A DNA stretch of 64,000 nucleotides from Algihabitans sp965233705 (lineage in GTDB: Bacteria; Pseudomonadota; Alphaproteobacteria; Kiloniellales; DSM-21159), in assembly GCA_965233705.1 (NCBI GenBank), contig CBDDTF010000003.1:930001-994000 (forward strand), given 5' to 3'. A program made the translations under genes and the position numbers. The notes beneath the pieces were generated by a model, which was not told the DNA's origin, did not search any database, and saw only the letters and a program-made list of their open reading frames with translations. Shown here piece after piece: positions 49,176 to 58,050 of the stretch; position 1 is the stretch's first letter; each line of letters opens with the position of its first letter.

Positions 49176-50225
49176 ATGTCCGGCGATCTTACAGACATGA
49201 AGGCGCTGATCGGCGCCGCGGCCACGGGCCGTCCCCTGAACCAGGCGGAGGCCGAGCGCGCCTTCGACATCATGATGTCCGGCGACGCGACTCCCTCCCA
49301 GATGGGCGCGTTGCTGATGGCGCTGCGCGTGCGCGGCGAGACGGTCGACGAGATCGTCGGCGCCGCCCGCTCGATGCGCGGGCGCATGCTCACCCTGCAG
49401 GCGCCGCCGGGCGCTCTGGACACCTGCGGCACCGGGGGCGACGCCAAGGGCACCTTCAACGTCTCCACCGGCGCGGCCCTGGTGCTGGCCGGTTGCGGCG
49501 TGCCGGTCGCCAAGCACGGTAACCGGGCGCTGTCCTCGCGGTCCGGCGCCGCCGACGTGCTGACCGCGCTCGGCGTCGAGGTCGACGCGGAGATGGCCCT
49601 GGTACAGGCCGCCCTCGACGAGGCCGGCATCGCCTTCCTGATGGCGCCGCGCCACCACAGCGCGATGCGCCACGTCGGCCCGACGCGCGTCGAGCTGGGC
49701 ACCCGCACGATCTTCAACCTGCTGGGCCCGCTGGCCAATCCCTGCCGGGTCACGCGCCAACTCCTGGGCGTCTACGACCGCGCCTGGGTCGAGCCGATCG
49801 CCCAGGTGCTGCGCGAGCTCGGCCACGAGAAGGCCTGGGTGGTGCACGGCGACGGCGGCTTCGACGAGCTGACCACCACCGGCCCGACCTACGTCGCCGA
49901 GCTGAAGGCCGGCGAGATCACCACCTTCGAGGTGACGCCCGAGGACGCCGGACTGCCGCGCGCCGGCCCCGACGACATCCGCGGCGGCGACGCGCAGGTC
50001 AACGCCCATGCCATCACCGCCCTGCTGGACGGCGAGCGCGGCCCCTTCCGCGACACGGTGCTGCTGACCGTCGCCGGCGCGCTGGTGGTCGCCGACAAGG
50101 TCTGGAACCTGGTCGACGGCGTGGCGCTGGCGGCCGACGCGATCGACAGCGGCCGCGCCCGGGCGGTGCTGGCCAAGCTGGTCGAGGTGACCAACCGCCC
50201 GGTGCCGGAGCTCCAGAAGCGATGA
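49176..50225 (+). CDS. trpD: Anthranilate phosphoribosyltransferase
   Basis: TrpD joins anthranilate to phosphoribosyl pyrophosphate. The 349-residue protein has the CGTGGDAKGTFNVST loop, KHGNRALSSRSGAADVLTALG and HHSAMRHVGPTRVELG motifs, and a C-terminal GPDDIRGGD segment. I used the ATG at 49176, ten bases after trpG; a GTG at 49149 overlapping trpG or an ATG at 49197 are alternatives. The stop sits inside a 14-bp duplication before trpC. Confidence 0.95.
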   Translation: MSGDLTDMKALIGAAATGRPLNQAEAERAFDIMMSGDATPSQMGALLMALRVRGETVDEIVGAARSMRGRMLTLQAPPGALDTCGTGGDAKGTFNVSTGAALVLAGCGVPVAKHGNRALSSRSGAADVLTALGVEVDAEMALVQAALDEAGIAFLMAPRHHSAMRHVGPTRVELGTRTIFNLLGPLANPCRVTRQLLGVYDRAWVEPIAQVLRELGHEKAWVVHGDGGFDELTTTGPTYVAELKAGEITTFEVTPEDAGLPRAGPDDIRGGDAQVNAHAITALLDGERGPFRDTVLLTVAGALVVADKVWNLVDGVALAADAIDSGRARAVLAKLVEVTNRPVPELQKR

Positions 50226-50248
50226 GCCCCCAACGATGAGCCCCCAAC
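50221..50248 (+). repeat. 14-bp duplication at the trpD-trpC junction
   Basis: GATGAGCCCCCAAC occurs twice (50221-50234, 50235-50248) directly before GATGAGCGAC at trpC. The first copy contains the trpD stop (TGA) and the last GATGA contains the trpC start. The layout suggests an ancestral ATGA overlap split by a slippage duplication of 28 bases. Confidence 0.85.
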
Positions 50249-50249
50249 G

Positions 50250-51056
50250 ATGAGCGACGTGCTGGCCCGCATCTGCGCCGACAAGCGCAGCCACATCGCC
50301 GCCCGCAAGGCGGTGCGCCCGCTCGGCGAGCTGGAGCGGGCGGCGGCCGAGGCCGGACCGCCGCGCGGCTTTCACGGCGCCCTGGCGGCGCAGGCGGCGC
50401 GCGGCGCGCCGGCCCTGATCTGCGAGATCAAGAAGGCCTCGCCCTCCAAGGGGCTGATCCGCGACGACTTCGACCCGCCGGCCCTGGCGCGGGCCTACGC
50501 CGCGGGCGGCGCCACCTGCCTGTCGGTCCTGACCGACACCCCCTACTTCCAGGGCGAGGATGCGCACCTGCAGGCGGCGCGCGCGGCGGTGACCCTGCCG
50601 GTGCTGCGCAAGGACTTCATGCTCGATCCCTACCAGGTGGTCGAGGCCCGGGCGCTGGGCGCCGACTGCATCCTGCTGATCATGGCGGCGCTGAGCGACG
50701 GTCAGGCGGCCGAACTGGAGGCGGCGGCCGGCGATCTCGGCATGGACGTGCTGGTCGAGGTGCACGACGCGGCCGAACTGGGCCGCGCGCTCAAGCTGAC
50801 GACGCCGCTGCTGGGGATCAACAACCGCAACCTCAAGACCCTGGAGGTCTCGCTGGAGACCTTCGAGCGGCTGGCGCCGGAGGCGCCGGAGGACCGGCTG
50901 CTGGTCGCCGAGAGCGGCATCCACGGCGCTGGCGACCTGCGCTGGCTGGCGGCGCGCGGCGCCAAGGCCTTCCTGGTCGGCGAATCGCTGATGCGCCAGG
51001 CCGAGGTGACCGCCGCCACCCGGGCGCTGCTGGCCGCGCCGGAGGCCGAGGCATGA
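50250..51056 (+). CDS. trpC: Indole-3-glycerol phosphate synthase
   Basis: TrpC closes the indole ring of the tryptophan pathway. The 268-residue TIM-barrel protein has the ICEIKKASPSKGLIRDDFDP start, CLSVLTDTPYFQG, VLRKDFMLDPYQVVEARALGAD, LLGINNRNLKTLEV and LVAESGIHGAGDL segments that carry the catalytic Lys and Glu residues. It is separate from trpF. The last four bases overlap moaC (ATGA). Confidence 0.96.
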   Translation: MSDVLARICADKRSHIAARKAVRPLGELERAAAEAGPPRGFHGALAAQAARGAPALICEIKKASPSKGLIRDDFDPPALARAYAAGGATCLSVLTDTPYFQGEDAHLQAARAAVTLPVLRKDFMLDPYQVVEARALGADCILLIMAALSDGQAAELEAAAGDLGMDVLVEVHDAAELGRALKLTTPLLGINNRNLKTLEVSLETFERLAPEAPEDRLLVAESGIHGAGDLRWLAARGAKAFLVGESLMRQAEVTAATRALLAAPEAEA

Positions 51057-51529
51057 GCGAGTTCACCCACTTCGACGCCGAGGGCAAGGCGGTGATGGTC
51101 GACGTCGGCGCCAAGGCCGAGACCGAGCGCCGCGCCACCGCCCGCGGCGAGGTGGTGATGCAGCCGGAGACGCTGCGCCTTATCGAGTCGGGCGGCGTGC
51201 AGAAGGGCGACGTGCTCTCGGTCGCGCGCCTGGCCGGGATCATGGGGGCCAAGCGCACGCCGGAGCTGATTCCGCTGTGCCACCCCCTGGCGCTCACCTC
51301 GGTCACGCTCGACCTGCGGCTGCGGCCCGAGCGCGACGCCGTGGAGATCGAGGCGACCTGCAAGTTGACCGGGCGCACCGGCGTCGAGATGGAGGCGCTG
51401 ACCGCGGTGAGCGTGGCGGCGCTGACGGTCTACGACATGTGCAAGGCGGTCGACCGCGGCATGCGCATCGACAACGTCCGGCTGGTGCACAAGACCGGCG
51501 GCAAGTCGGGCACCTACGAAGCGACCTAG
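51053..51529 (+). CDS. moaC: Cyclic pyranopterin monophosphate synthase accessory protein MoaC
   Basis: MoaC acts in the first steps of molybdenum cofactor synthesis, forming cyclic pyranopterin monophosphate. The 158-residue protein has the IPLCHPLALTSV motif, KLTGRTGVEMEALTAVSVAALTVYDMCKA and the closing HKTGGKSGTY. The start overlaps the trpC stop by four bases, so tryptophan and Moco genes are co-translated here. Confidence 0.96.
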   Translation: MSEFTHFDAEGKAVMVDVGAKAETERRATARGEVVMQPETLRLIESGGVQKGDVLSVARLAGIMGAKRTPELIPLCHPLALTSVTLDLRLRPERDAVEIEATCKLTGRTGVEMEALTAVSVAALTVYDMCKAVDRGMRIDNVRLVHKTGGKSGTYEAT

Positions 51530-51622
51530 GGGTCGGTGTGATCCCCTGGCCCGCCCCCGCGGGTCCGTCGATCACGGGCGCAACCGGCTCTAGGACGACG
51601 AAGCAGAGTGTTTCTTCGCGAC

Positions 51623-51636
51623 CGCGCGGCCGCGCG
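51623..51636. repeat. 14-bp GC palindrome between moaC and moeA
   Basis: CGCGCGGCCGCGCG is perfectly self-complementary, 94 bases after moaC and 45 bases before moeA. No T-run follows; the rest of the 151-base gap shows no clear signal. Confidence 0.45.
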
Positions 51637-51680
51637 ACGCGAGGCCAGGCGATCGCGAACCACCGCAGCGGAGCAGCGGC

Positions 51681-52895
51681 ATGATTTCCGTCGAAGAGGC
51701 GCAGACGCGGGTCCTGGCCGCCTTCTCGCCCCTGCCGGCGGAGACCGTGGCGGTCAACCAGGCGCTCGGCCGCGTGCTGGCGGAGGACGTCACCGCGCGC
51801 GTCACCCAGCCGCCGGCCGACGTCAGCGCCATGGACGGCTATGCCGTGCGCGCCGAGGACCTGGCGGAGATTCCGGCGCGGCTGCAGGTCGTCGGCCGGG
51901 TGCCCGCCGGCGGCCGCTACGCCGACCGCCTGGCGCCGGGCCAGGCGGTGCGCATCTTCACCGGCGCGCCCCTGCCCGACGGCGCCGACACCATCGTCAT
52001 TCAGGAGGACTGCACCGCGGAGGGCGATGCCGTCGTGGTCCGCGCCGGCGCCGCGCGCGGCACCTACGTCCGCCCGGCCGGCCTCGACTTCCGCGCCGGC
52101 AGCCTGGGCGTGCCGGCCGGCCGCCCGGTCAGCGTACGCGATCTCGGCCTGATCGCGGCCATGAACCGCCCCTGGGTCTCGGTGCGCCGGCGCCCGCGCG
52201 TGGCCGTGCTGGCGACCGGCGACGAGGTGGTGATGCCGGGCGACCCGCTCGGGCCCAGCCAGATCGTCTCCTCCAACGGCCTGGCGCTCTGCGCCCTGGT
52301 CGAGGCGTGCGGCGGCAGCGCGATCAACCTGGGGATCGCCGCCGATTCGGCCGAGTCGCTGCAGCGTCTGGCGGCCGGCGCGGCCGGCGCCGACCTGCTG
52401 GTCACCACCGGCGGCGCCTCGGTCGGCGAGCACGACCTGATTCGCTCGGTGCTCGGCGAGGCGGGGCTGGAGCTCGACTTCTGGAAGATCGCCATGCGGC
52501 CGGGCAAGCCGCTGATGTTCGGCCGCCTGAAGGACACGCCGATGCTGGGCCTGCCGGGCAATCCCGTCTCCAGCCTGGTCTGCGGCCTGCTGTTCCTGCG
52601 GCCGATGCTCGACCGCCTGCTCGGGCTGCAGCGCCCGGCGCACCCGCTGGAGCCGGCGCTGCTCGGTGCCGATCTCGGCGCCAACGACCGGCGCCAGGAC
52701 TACCTGCGGGCAAGCCTGGAGACCGACGCCGACGGCCGCCGCGTCGCCACCCCCTTCGGCCGGCAGGACAGCTCGATGCTGGCCACGCTGACGCAGGCCG
52801 ACGCCCTGATCGTGCGGCCGCCGCACGCGCCGGCACTTGCCGCCGGACAGGTCGTCGCGCTGCTTCGATTTCCGGCCGGCCTGGCGTCTATTTAG
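51681..52895 (+). CDS. moeA: Molybdopterin molybdenumtransferase MoeA
   Basis: MoeA inserts molybdate into the adenylylated pterin to make active cofactor. The 404-residue protein has the DVSAMDGYAVRAEDL start, the central VLATGDEVVMPGDPLGPSQI, GGASVGEHDL and LPGNPVSSLVCGLLF motifs and a C-terminal barrel. It probably belongs to the moaC transcript. It ends just before the lexA regulatory region. Confidence 0.95.
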   Translation: MISVEEAQTRVLAAFSPLPAETVAVNQALGRVLAEDVTARVTQPPADVSAMDGYAVRAEDLAEIPARLQVVGRVPAGGRYADRLAPGQAVRIFTGAPLPDGADTIVIQEDCTAEGDAVVVRAGAARGTYVRPAGLDFRAGSLGVPAGRPVSVRDLGLIAAMNRPWVSVRRRPRVAVLATGDEVVMPGDPLGPSQIVSSNGLALCALVEACGGSAINLGIAADSAESLQRLAAGAAGADLLVTTGGASVGEHDLIRSVLGEAGLELDFWKIAMRPGKPLMFGRLKDTPMLGLPGNPVSSLVCGLLFLRPMLDRLLGLQRPAHPLEPALLGADLGANDRRQDYLRASLETDADGRRVATPFGRQDSSMLATLTQADALIVRPPHAPALAAGQVVALLRFPAGLASI

Positions 52896-52913
52896 GTTCT
52901 ATTCCATGAACGC

Positions 52914-52942
52914 TTGACGTACGAAGGGAACGGTATTAGAAC
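52914..52942 (+). promoter_or_regulatory. lexA promoter overlapping the SOS box
   Basis: TTGACG (52914-52919) and TAGAAC (52937-52942) are separated by 17 bases. The -10 hexamer contains the second GAAC of the SOS box, so LexA binding would block it. The leader to the lexA ATG would be about 130 bases. Confidence 0.6.
52928..52942 (+). promoter_or_regulatory. LexA SOS box (GAAC-N7-GAAC)
   Basis: GAAC (52928-52931) and GAAC (52939-52942) are separated by seven bases. This direct repeat, the reverse complement of GTTC-N7-GTTC, is the known alphaproteobacterial LexA site. Another GTTC (52896-52899) and GAAC (52908-52911) lie just upstream with eight bases between them. Confidence 0.85.
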
Positions 52943-53080
52943 AAATAGCGATTCGTTTTTCGCGGCAGTCGGGCGCAGTCGGGACCTGCGCGCACTGCGG
53001 AGGGGAGCATCGACGTTCGGCAAGCTACGCGCTGGGAGGCAGCGGGTCCCTTGCGGGCGTCCAACAAAGGGCCGGACGAT

Positions 53081-53767
53081 ATGTTGACGCGGAAGCAACA
53101 CGAGCTGCTGCTGTTCCTGCATGCGCACCTGGGCGAGCACGGGGTCTCCCCTTCCTTCGACGAGATGAAGGAGGCGCTGGGCCTGAAGTCGAAATCTGGC
53201 ATCCATCGGCTGATCACCGGGCTGGAGGAGCGCGGCTTCATCCGGCGCCTGCCGCATCGCGCGCGCGCCATCGAGGTGCTGCGCCTGCCCGAGGACATGG
53301 CCGGCAAGTCGGGCTTCGCGCCGAACGTGATCGAGGGCGGCCGCCGGGCTGGCCTGGCGGGCGCGCGGGTCGCCACCGACAGCGAGGCGGTCAGCCTGCC
53401 GCTCTACGGCCGCATCGCCGCCGGGACCCCGATCGAGGCGCTGCGCGACCACTCGAACTATGTGGACGTGCCGGCCGACCTGCTCAGCCGCGGCGAGCAC
53501 TACGCCCTGCAGGTCGAGGGCGATTCCATGGTCGAGGCCGGCATCCTCGACGGCGACACCGTGGTGATCGAGCGCAGCGACCAGGCGGAGAACGGCGCCA
53601 TCGTCGTCGCCCTGGTCGACGACGCCGAGGTCACGCTCAAGCGCTTCCGCCGGCGCGGCGGCGCCATCGCGCTGGAGCCGGCCAACCGCAACTACGAGCC
53701 GCGGCTCTTCCCGCCCGACCGCGTCAAGGTCCAGGGCCGCCTGATCGGCCTTCTGCGCCGCTACTGA
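53081..53767 (+). CDS. lexA: LexA repressor
   Basis: LexA represses SOS genes and cleaves itself when RecA is activated. The 228-residue protein has a winged-helix DNA-binding domain (about 1-70, MLTRKQHELLLFLHAHLGEH), the cleavage site Ala114-Gly115 in RIAAGTPIE, the catalytic Ser149 in VEGDSMVEAG and Lys187 in VTLKRFRR. The linker region near 75-100 is alphaproteobacterial in length. The ATG at 53081 gives the normal start; an in-frame ATG-like start at 53051 would add ten residues. It is preceded by its own SOS box. Confidence 0.97.
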   Translation: MLTRKQHELLLFLHAHLGEHGVSPSFDEMKEALGLKSKSGIHRLITGLEERGFIRRLPHRARAIEVLRLPEDMAGKSGFAPNVIEGGRRAGLAGARVATDSEAVSLPLYGRIAAGTPIEALRDHSNYVDVPADLLSRGEHYALQVEGDSMVEAGILDGDTVVIERSDQAENGAIVVALVDDAEVTLKRFRRRGGAIALEPANRNYEPRLFPPDRVKVQGRLIGLLRRY

Positions 53768-53855
53768 GGCCGTCGGCGGCCCGGCGTCGGACGGCGGCGG
53801 CGTGGCAGGGCAGCGGCGTGGCCCAGCGGCCGTGCCGAGGGTCCGCCGTCGGCGC

Positions 53856-56036
53856 TCACTCCCGCCCGCGGGCCCGCACCCAGGGGCGCGCGCCGCGGGT
53901 GCCGCGCACCGTCTCGATCTCCAGTCGGTCCGCCCGCAGCCGCAAGGCGTGGCCGCCCTCGCGCCACAGGCGGTAGCGGTCGATGACCCGCTGCGGGCCG
54001 TCGCGGCTGCGCCCGCAGCGCCCGGGCACCGGAAAGGGCGCGATCACCAGATCGGCGCGCGCGCAGTCCTCGGCCAGCGCCGCCGGCGTGCGCGCCAGGG
54101 CGACGGTCCAGCCGTAGCGCCGGTAGATGCAGCCGGCCGGATCGCAGCGCAGCCAGTCGCCCGGCGGCGGCCAGGGCAGCGCCTCGGCCTGGGCCGAGCG
54201 CCGCAGCCACTGCTCGCGCACGAAGGCCTCGCGCCGGGTCTGCGACAGCGCCAACCGCGCGTCCGGGCCGCGCGCGGCGATCAGGCCGCCGTCGGCGCTG
54301 ACCAGCAGGTCGGGCGGCTGGCGCCAGAGCGCGCCGGACAGACCGACGAGGATCGCCAGCAGCCCGGCGAGGCGCCAGGCCCGCCGCCAGAGACAGAGCC
54401 AGAGCCCGCCGAGGGTGACCGCCACCAGGCCCCAGGTCGGCAGCGCCGGCAGGAGTTGCACCGCGCCCGGCCAGCGCGCCGTCTCCTTGGCCACGGCGAT
54501 CAGCAGGCCGAGCCCCTGCCCCATCAGCCAGAGCGGCGCCGCCTCCAGCCCGAAGGGCATGGCCAGCAGCGCCAGCAGGGCCAGCGGCATGACCGCGAAG
54601 GCGGTCAGCGGCACGGCGGCGAGGTTGGCCGCCAGCCCGACCCAGGCCAGGCGGTTGAAGTGGTACCAGGCGTAGCTGCCGGTCGCCGCCACGGCGATGG
54701 CGGAGGACAGCAGCAGCCCGCCGGCGTAGGTCAGCGGCCGGCTCCACAGCGCCCGCCCGCCGTCGTGCCGCGCCCGCGCGTCCCGCGCGCTCCGCCAGGT
54801 GGCATAGGCCTCGTAGCCCGAGACCAGCGCCACCACCGCCGCGAAGGACATCTGGAAGGAGGCGGACAGCAGGCTCTCCGGCGCCAGCAGCAGCACCGCC
54901 GCCGCCGCCCAGGCGACCAGCCGCAGCGAGACGGCCGAGCGGTCGAGCAGCACCGCCAGAAAGACCAGCCCGACCATCAGGAAGGCCCGCTGGGTCGGGA
55001 TCGTCGCCCCGGCCAGGAAGAGGTAGACGAAGGCGGTGACCAGGCCGGCCGCCGCCGCCCACTTCTTGATCGGGTGGCGCAGCGCGACCGCCGGCCAGAG
55101 CGCCAGGCCGCCGCGCAGCCCGACGAAGACCGCGCCGGCCACCAGGCCGATGTGCAGGCCGGAGATCGCCAGCAGGTGGGCCAGGCCGGAATCGCGCATG
55201 GCCTGCAGCAGGTCGGGCGGGATGACGTCGCGCTTGCCCACCGTCAGCGCCACGGCGAGCGCACCCCGCTCGTCCGGCAGCACGGCCAGGATGCGCCCGG
55301 CGATGGCCTGGCGCAGCCCCTCCCAGAACAGACGCCAGCCCTCGAACCGCCGCGCCTCCACCGGCCAGCCGGCCGGCGGCGCGATCACGCGCGGCGCGCC
55401 CAGGCTGTAGCCGACACCGCCGAGCCGCTCGAACCAGGCCCGCCGCGCGAAGTCGTAGCCGCCCGGCGCGGCGGGCTCCGGCGGTGGCTGCAGCACGGCC
55501 AGACCGCGCACCCAGGCGCCGGGCGGGATGGCGGCGGCGGCCTGGCCCGAGGCGCTGACCCGCACCCGCGCCGGGGTCGCCAGCGGGTCGAGCCGTTCGA
55601 TCTCCAGCCGCTCCAGGGTCAGGCGGACGCGGCTGGCGCCCGGCTCGACCGCGACCACGCGGCCGACCAGCTCGACCGGCCCGACCTCGCTCTGCAGCAC
55701 CGGGGCGGCGACGCCGGCGCTGCGCCACTGCGCCACGCCGAAGCCGGCCGCGAGCGCGGCGCCGGCCAGACCGAGCAGCAACAGCCCCGGCCAGCGACGG
55801 CCCCATCCCAGCAGCAGCGCCGCCGTGGCGAGTCCGGCGGTACCGGCCCAGGCCGGCGGCTCGGCCGGCCAGGCGAAGTAGAGCCCGATTCCGGCGCCGA
55901 GCAGCACCGGCAGCCACAGCGGCCAGCGGTCGCGCTCGGCCAGCGCCGCCGCGCGCAGCCAGGCCAGCACCGCCAGCAGAGCCTCGGGCAGCACCAGGAT
56001 CAGGCCGCGGGCGCCGGCGAGAGGCTTGCTCCTCAC
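53856..56036 (-). CDS. ComEC/Rec2 family DNA uptake membrane protein
   Basis: ComEC forms the inner-membrane channel for single-stranded DNA in natural transformation. The 726-residue protein has an N-terminal membrane pair and OB-like domain (about 25-190), then the Competence domain with ISGLHIGLVAG, PTQRAFLMVGLVFLA and FQMSFAAVVALV motifs across many helices. The C-terminal region (about 580-720) does not show the HxHxDH metal motif of the usual beta-lactamase-like nuclease domain. I used GTG at 56036; the frame opens to a GTG at 56165 but that would overlap the divergent RusA-like gene. Confidence 0.88.
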   Translation of the reverse strand: MRSKPLAGARGLILVLPEALLAVLAWLRAAALAERDRWPLWLPVLLGAGIGLYFAWPAEPPAWAGTAGLATAALLLGWGRRWPGLLLLGLAGAALAAGFGVAQWRSAGVAAPVLQSEVGPVELVGRVVAVEPGASRVRLTLERLEIERLDPLATPARVRVSASGQAAAAIPPGAWVRGLAVLQPPPEPAAPGGYDFARRAWFERLGGVGYSLGAPRVIAPPAGWPVEARRFEGWRLFWEGLRQAIAGRILAVLPDERGALAVALTVGKRDVIPPDLLQAMRDSGLAHLLAISGLHIGLVAGAVFVGLRGGLALWPAVALRHPIKKWAAAAGLVTAFVYLFLAGATIPTQRAFLMVGLVFLAVLLDRSAVSLRLVAWAAAAVLLLAPESLLSASFQMSFAAVVALVSGYEAYATWRSARDARARHDGGRALWSRPLTYAGGLLLSSAIAVAATGSYAWYHFNRLAWVGLAANLAAVPLTAFAVMPLALLALLAMPFGLEAAPLWLMGQGLGLLIAVAKETARWPGAVQLLPALPTWGLVAVTLGGLWLCLWRRAWRLAGLLAILVGLSGALWRQPPDLLVSADGGLIAARGPDARLALSQTRREAFVREQWLRRSAQAEALPWPPPGDWLRCDPAGCIYRRYGWTVALARTPAALAEDCARADLVIAPFPVPGRCGRSRDGPQRVIDRYRLWREGGHALRLRADRLEIETVRGTRGARPWVRARGRE

Positions 56037-56152
56037 GGCCGCGCCCCCGATGCTGCGCGGCGATGGGCGACGAGGTGCCAGACGGGCCAGGGGCGCGGCG
56101 CGCTCGCGCTGCGGCGGGCGGCGGCGATCACGGCTGGGTCGGCCGCGGCAAG

Positions 56153-56539
56153 GTGCGGGCGGCACGCCTGGACGGTGCGCTGCTGCTGCGCTTTCATGGC
56201 CTTGGCACCCGCGGCGGCAAGCTGCAAACCCCGATCGCCGAGTTCTTCCGCAAAGACTACCGCAGGCTGCGGCCGAGCTACGAGCCCTATGCCGTGCGCA
56301 TTTGGATCGCGCGCGGCCCGGCGACGCCGAAGCTGGACGTCGACAACGTGGCCAAGGCCTGTCTTGACGCCCTGACCGGCGCGGTCTGGGCCGACGACAG
56401 CCAGGTGGTCCGGCTTGAGGTGATCAAGAGCGTGGGCCCGCGCCCGGCGCTGACGCTGCTGGCCCGGCCCTGCGCGGCGCCCGATACCGAGGAGCTGGCC
56501 GCGCTGCTGGCGCGCGCCGACGCGCTGGGCAGGCCCTGA
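56153..56539 (+). CDS. RusA-like Holliday junction resolvase family protein
   Basis: The 128-residue product resembles RusA, a small metal-dependent endonuclease that cuts Holliday junctions and is usually found in prophages. The match is PKLDVDNVAKACLDALTGAV (Asp62, Asp64) followed by WADDSQVVRLEV (Asp81/Asp82), the spacing of the RusA active-site aspartates. A GTG at 56153 gives the usual length; an in-frame ATG at 56063 is also possible but the extra residues look like non-coding sequence. It lies between comEC and gltX with no phage genes nearby. Confidence 0.75.
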   Translation: MRAARLDGALLLRFHGLGTRGGKLQTPIAEFFRKDYRRLRPSYEPYAVRIWIARGPATPKLDVDNVAKACLDALTGAVWADDSQVVRLEVIKSVGPRPALTLLARPCAAPDTEELAALLARADALGRP

Positions 56540-56619
56540 CCGCCTGTGCTAGAGGGACGCCGATTTTACGGAACCTCTCCGGTCCGTCCCCGCAACCAGC
56601 AACGAGTCCGATCGCCACG

Positions 56620-58008
56620 ATGACCGTCGTGACCCGCTTCGCCCCCTCGCCCACCGGCTTCCTGCACATCGGTGGGGCCCGCACCGCCCTGTTCAACTGG
56701 CTCTTCGCCCGCCACCACGGGGGCAGGTTCCTGCTGCGCATCGAGGACACCGACCGCAAGCGCTCCACCCAGGAGGCGATTGACGCCATCCTCGACGGCC
56801 TGTCCTGGCTGGGCCTGCAGTGGGACGAGGCGGCGGTCTACCAGTCCAAGCGCGCCGCGGCGCACGCGGCGGCCGCCGAACGGCTGCTGGCCGAGGGCAA
56901 GGCCTACCGCTGCTACTGCTCGCAGGAGGAGCTGGAGGCCATGCGCGCCAAGGCCAAGGCGGAAGGCCGGCCGATGAAGTACGACGGCACCTGGCGCGAC
57001 CGCGACCCCAGCGAAGCGCCGGCCGGCGTGACCCCGGTGATCCGCATGAAGGCGCCGCAGAGCGGCGAGACCCGGATTCAGGACCGGGTCCAGGGCGAGA
57101 TCACCGTGGCCAACAGCCAGCTCGACGACATGATCCTGCTGCGCGCCGACGGCACGCCGACCTACATGCTCTCGGTCGTGGTCGACGACCACGACATGGG
57201 CATCACCCATGTGATCCGTGGCGACGACCACCTGACCAACGCCTTTCGCCAGACCCAGCTCTACCGCCTGCTCGGCTGGGAGCCGCCGGTGTTCGCCCAC
57301 ATCCCGCTGATCCACGGGCCCGACGGCGCCAAGCTGTCGAAGCGCCACGGCGCGCTCGGCGTCGAGGCCTACCGCGAGATGGGCTACCTGCCGGAGGCGC
57401 TGCGCAACTACCTGCTGCGCCTGGGCTGGGGCCACGGCGACGACGAGATCATTTCCACCGAGCAGGCGGTCGCCTGGTTCGACCTCGATGGCGTCGGCCG
57501 CTCGCCCGCCCGCTTCGATTTGCAGAAGCTCGACCACCTGAACGGCCACTACCTGCGCGAAGCCGAGGACGCGCGGCTGAGCGAGCTGGTGGCGGCTTAC
57601 TATGACGGCCCGCTCGGCGACGCGGCGCGCCGGCGCCTGCTGGCCGGCATGCCTGGTCTCAAGCCGCGTGTGAAGACCGTCAAGGAACTTGCTGAAATGG
57701 CGGCGTTCTATGTGCAGGAGCGTCCCATCGAGCCCAACAGCAAGGCGGCCAAGCTGCTGTCCGGCGACGCCCCGGCGATTCTGGCGAAACTCCACGCCGC
57801 CCTGGCCGGGTGCGACGATTGGTCGGCCGAGGCCCTGGAGGGCCTGGTGCGCCGCTTCGCGGAGGCCGAGGAGGTGAAGCTGGGGGCGGCGGCGCAGCCG
57901 CTGCGCGCGGCCCTGACCGGCTCCAACGTCTCGCCGCCGATCTTCGAGGTGATGGAGGTGCTGGGACGCGAGGAGAGCCTGGCCCGGATTGCAGACAAGG
58001 CTGCATGA
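56620..58008 (+). CDS. gltX: Glutamyl-tRNA synthetase
   Basis: GltX charges tRNA-Glu (and, in bacteria lacking GlnRS, also tRNA-Gln). The 462-residue protein has the class I HIGH-type motif in PSPTGFLHIGGARTALFN (about 9-26), LLRIEDTDRKRS, the YMLSVVVDDHDMGITHVIRG segment and the KMSKS-type KLSKRHGAL. Length is normal. It is followed by gltA on the same strand, with a separate promoter candidate. Confidence 0.96.
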   Translation: MTVVTRFAPSPTGFLHIGGARTALFNWLFARHHGGRFLLRIEDTDRKRSTQEAIDAILDGLSWLGLQWDEAAVYQSKRAAAHAAAAERLLAEGKAYRCYCSQEELEAMRAKAKAEGRPMKYDGTWRDRDPSEAPAGVTPVIRMKAPQSGETRIQDRVQGEITVANSQLDDMILLRADGTPTYMLSVVVDDHDMGITHVIRGDDHLTNAFRQTQLYRLLGWEPPVFAHIPLIHGPDGAKLSKRHGALGVEAYREMGYLPEALRNYLLRLGWGHGDDEIISTEQAVAWFDLDGVGRSPARFDLQKLDHLNGHYLREAEDARLSELVAAYYDGPLGDAARRRLLAGMPGLKPRVKTVKELAEMAAFYVQERPIEPNSKAAKLLSGDAPAILAKLHAALAGCDDWSAEALEGLVRRFAEAEEVKLGAAAQPLRAALTGSNVSPPIFEVMEVLGREESLARIADKAA

Positions 58009-58050
58009 ACGTCCCGCAGAAGGCTGAATTAGAACGAACAATTGACATAA

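Noticed and set aside
56063..56152. N-terminal 30 codons of the RusA-like frame as coding
   Set aside because: They read as Gly/Ala/Arg-rich sequence unlike the rest of the protein and exceed the usual family length, so the GTG at 56153 was preferred.
58032..58039. GAACGAAC before gltA as a possible SOS box
   Set aside because: The two GAAC copies are directly adjacent instead of separated by seven bases.
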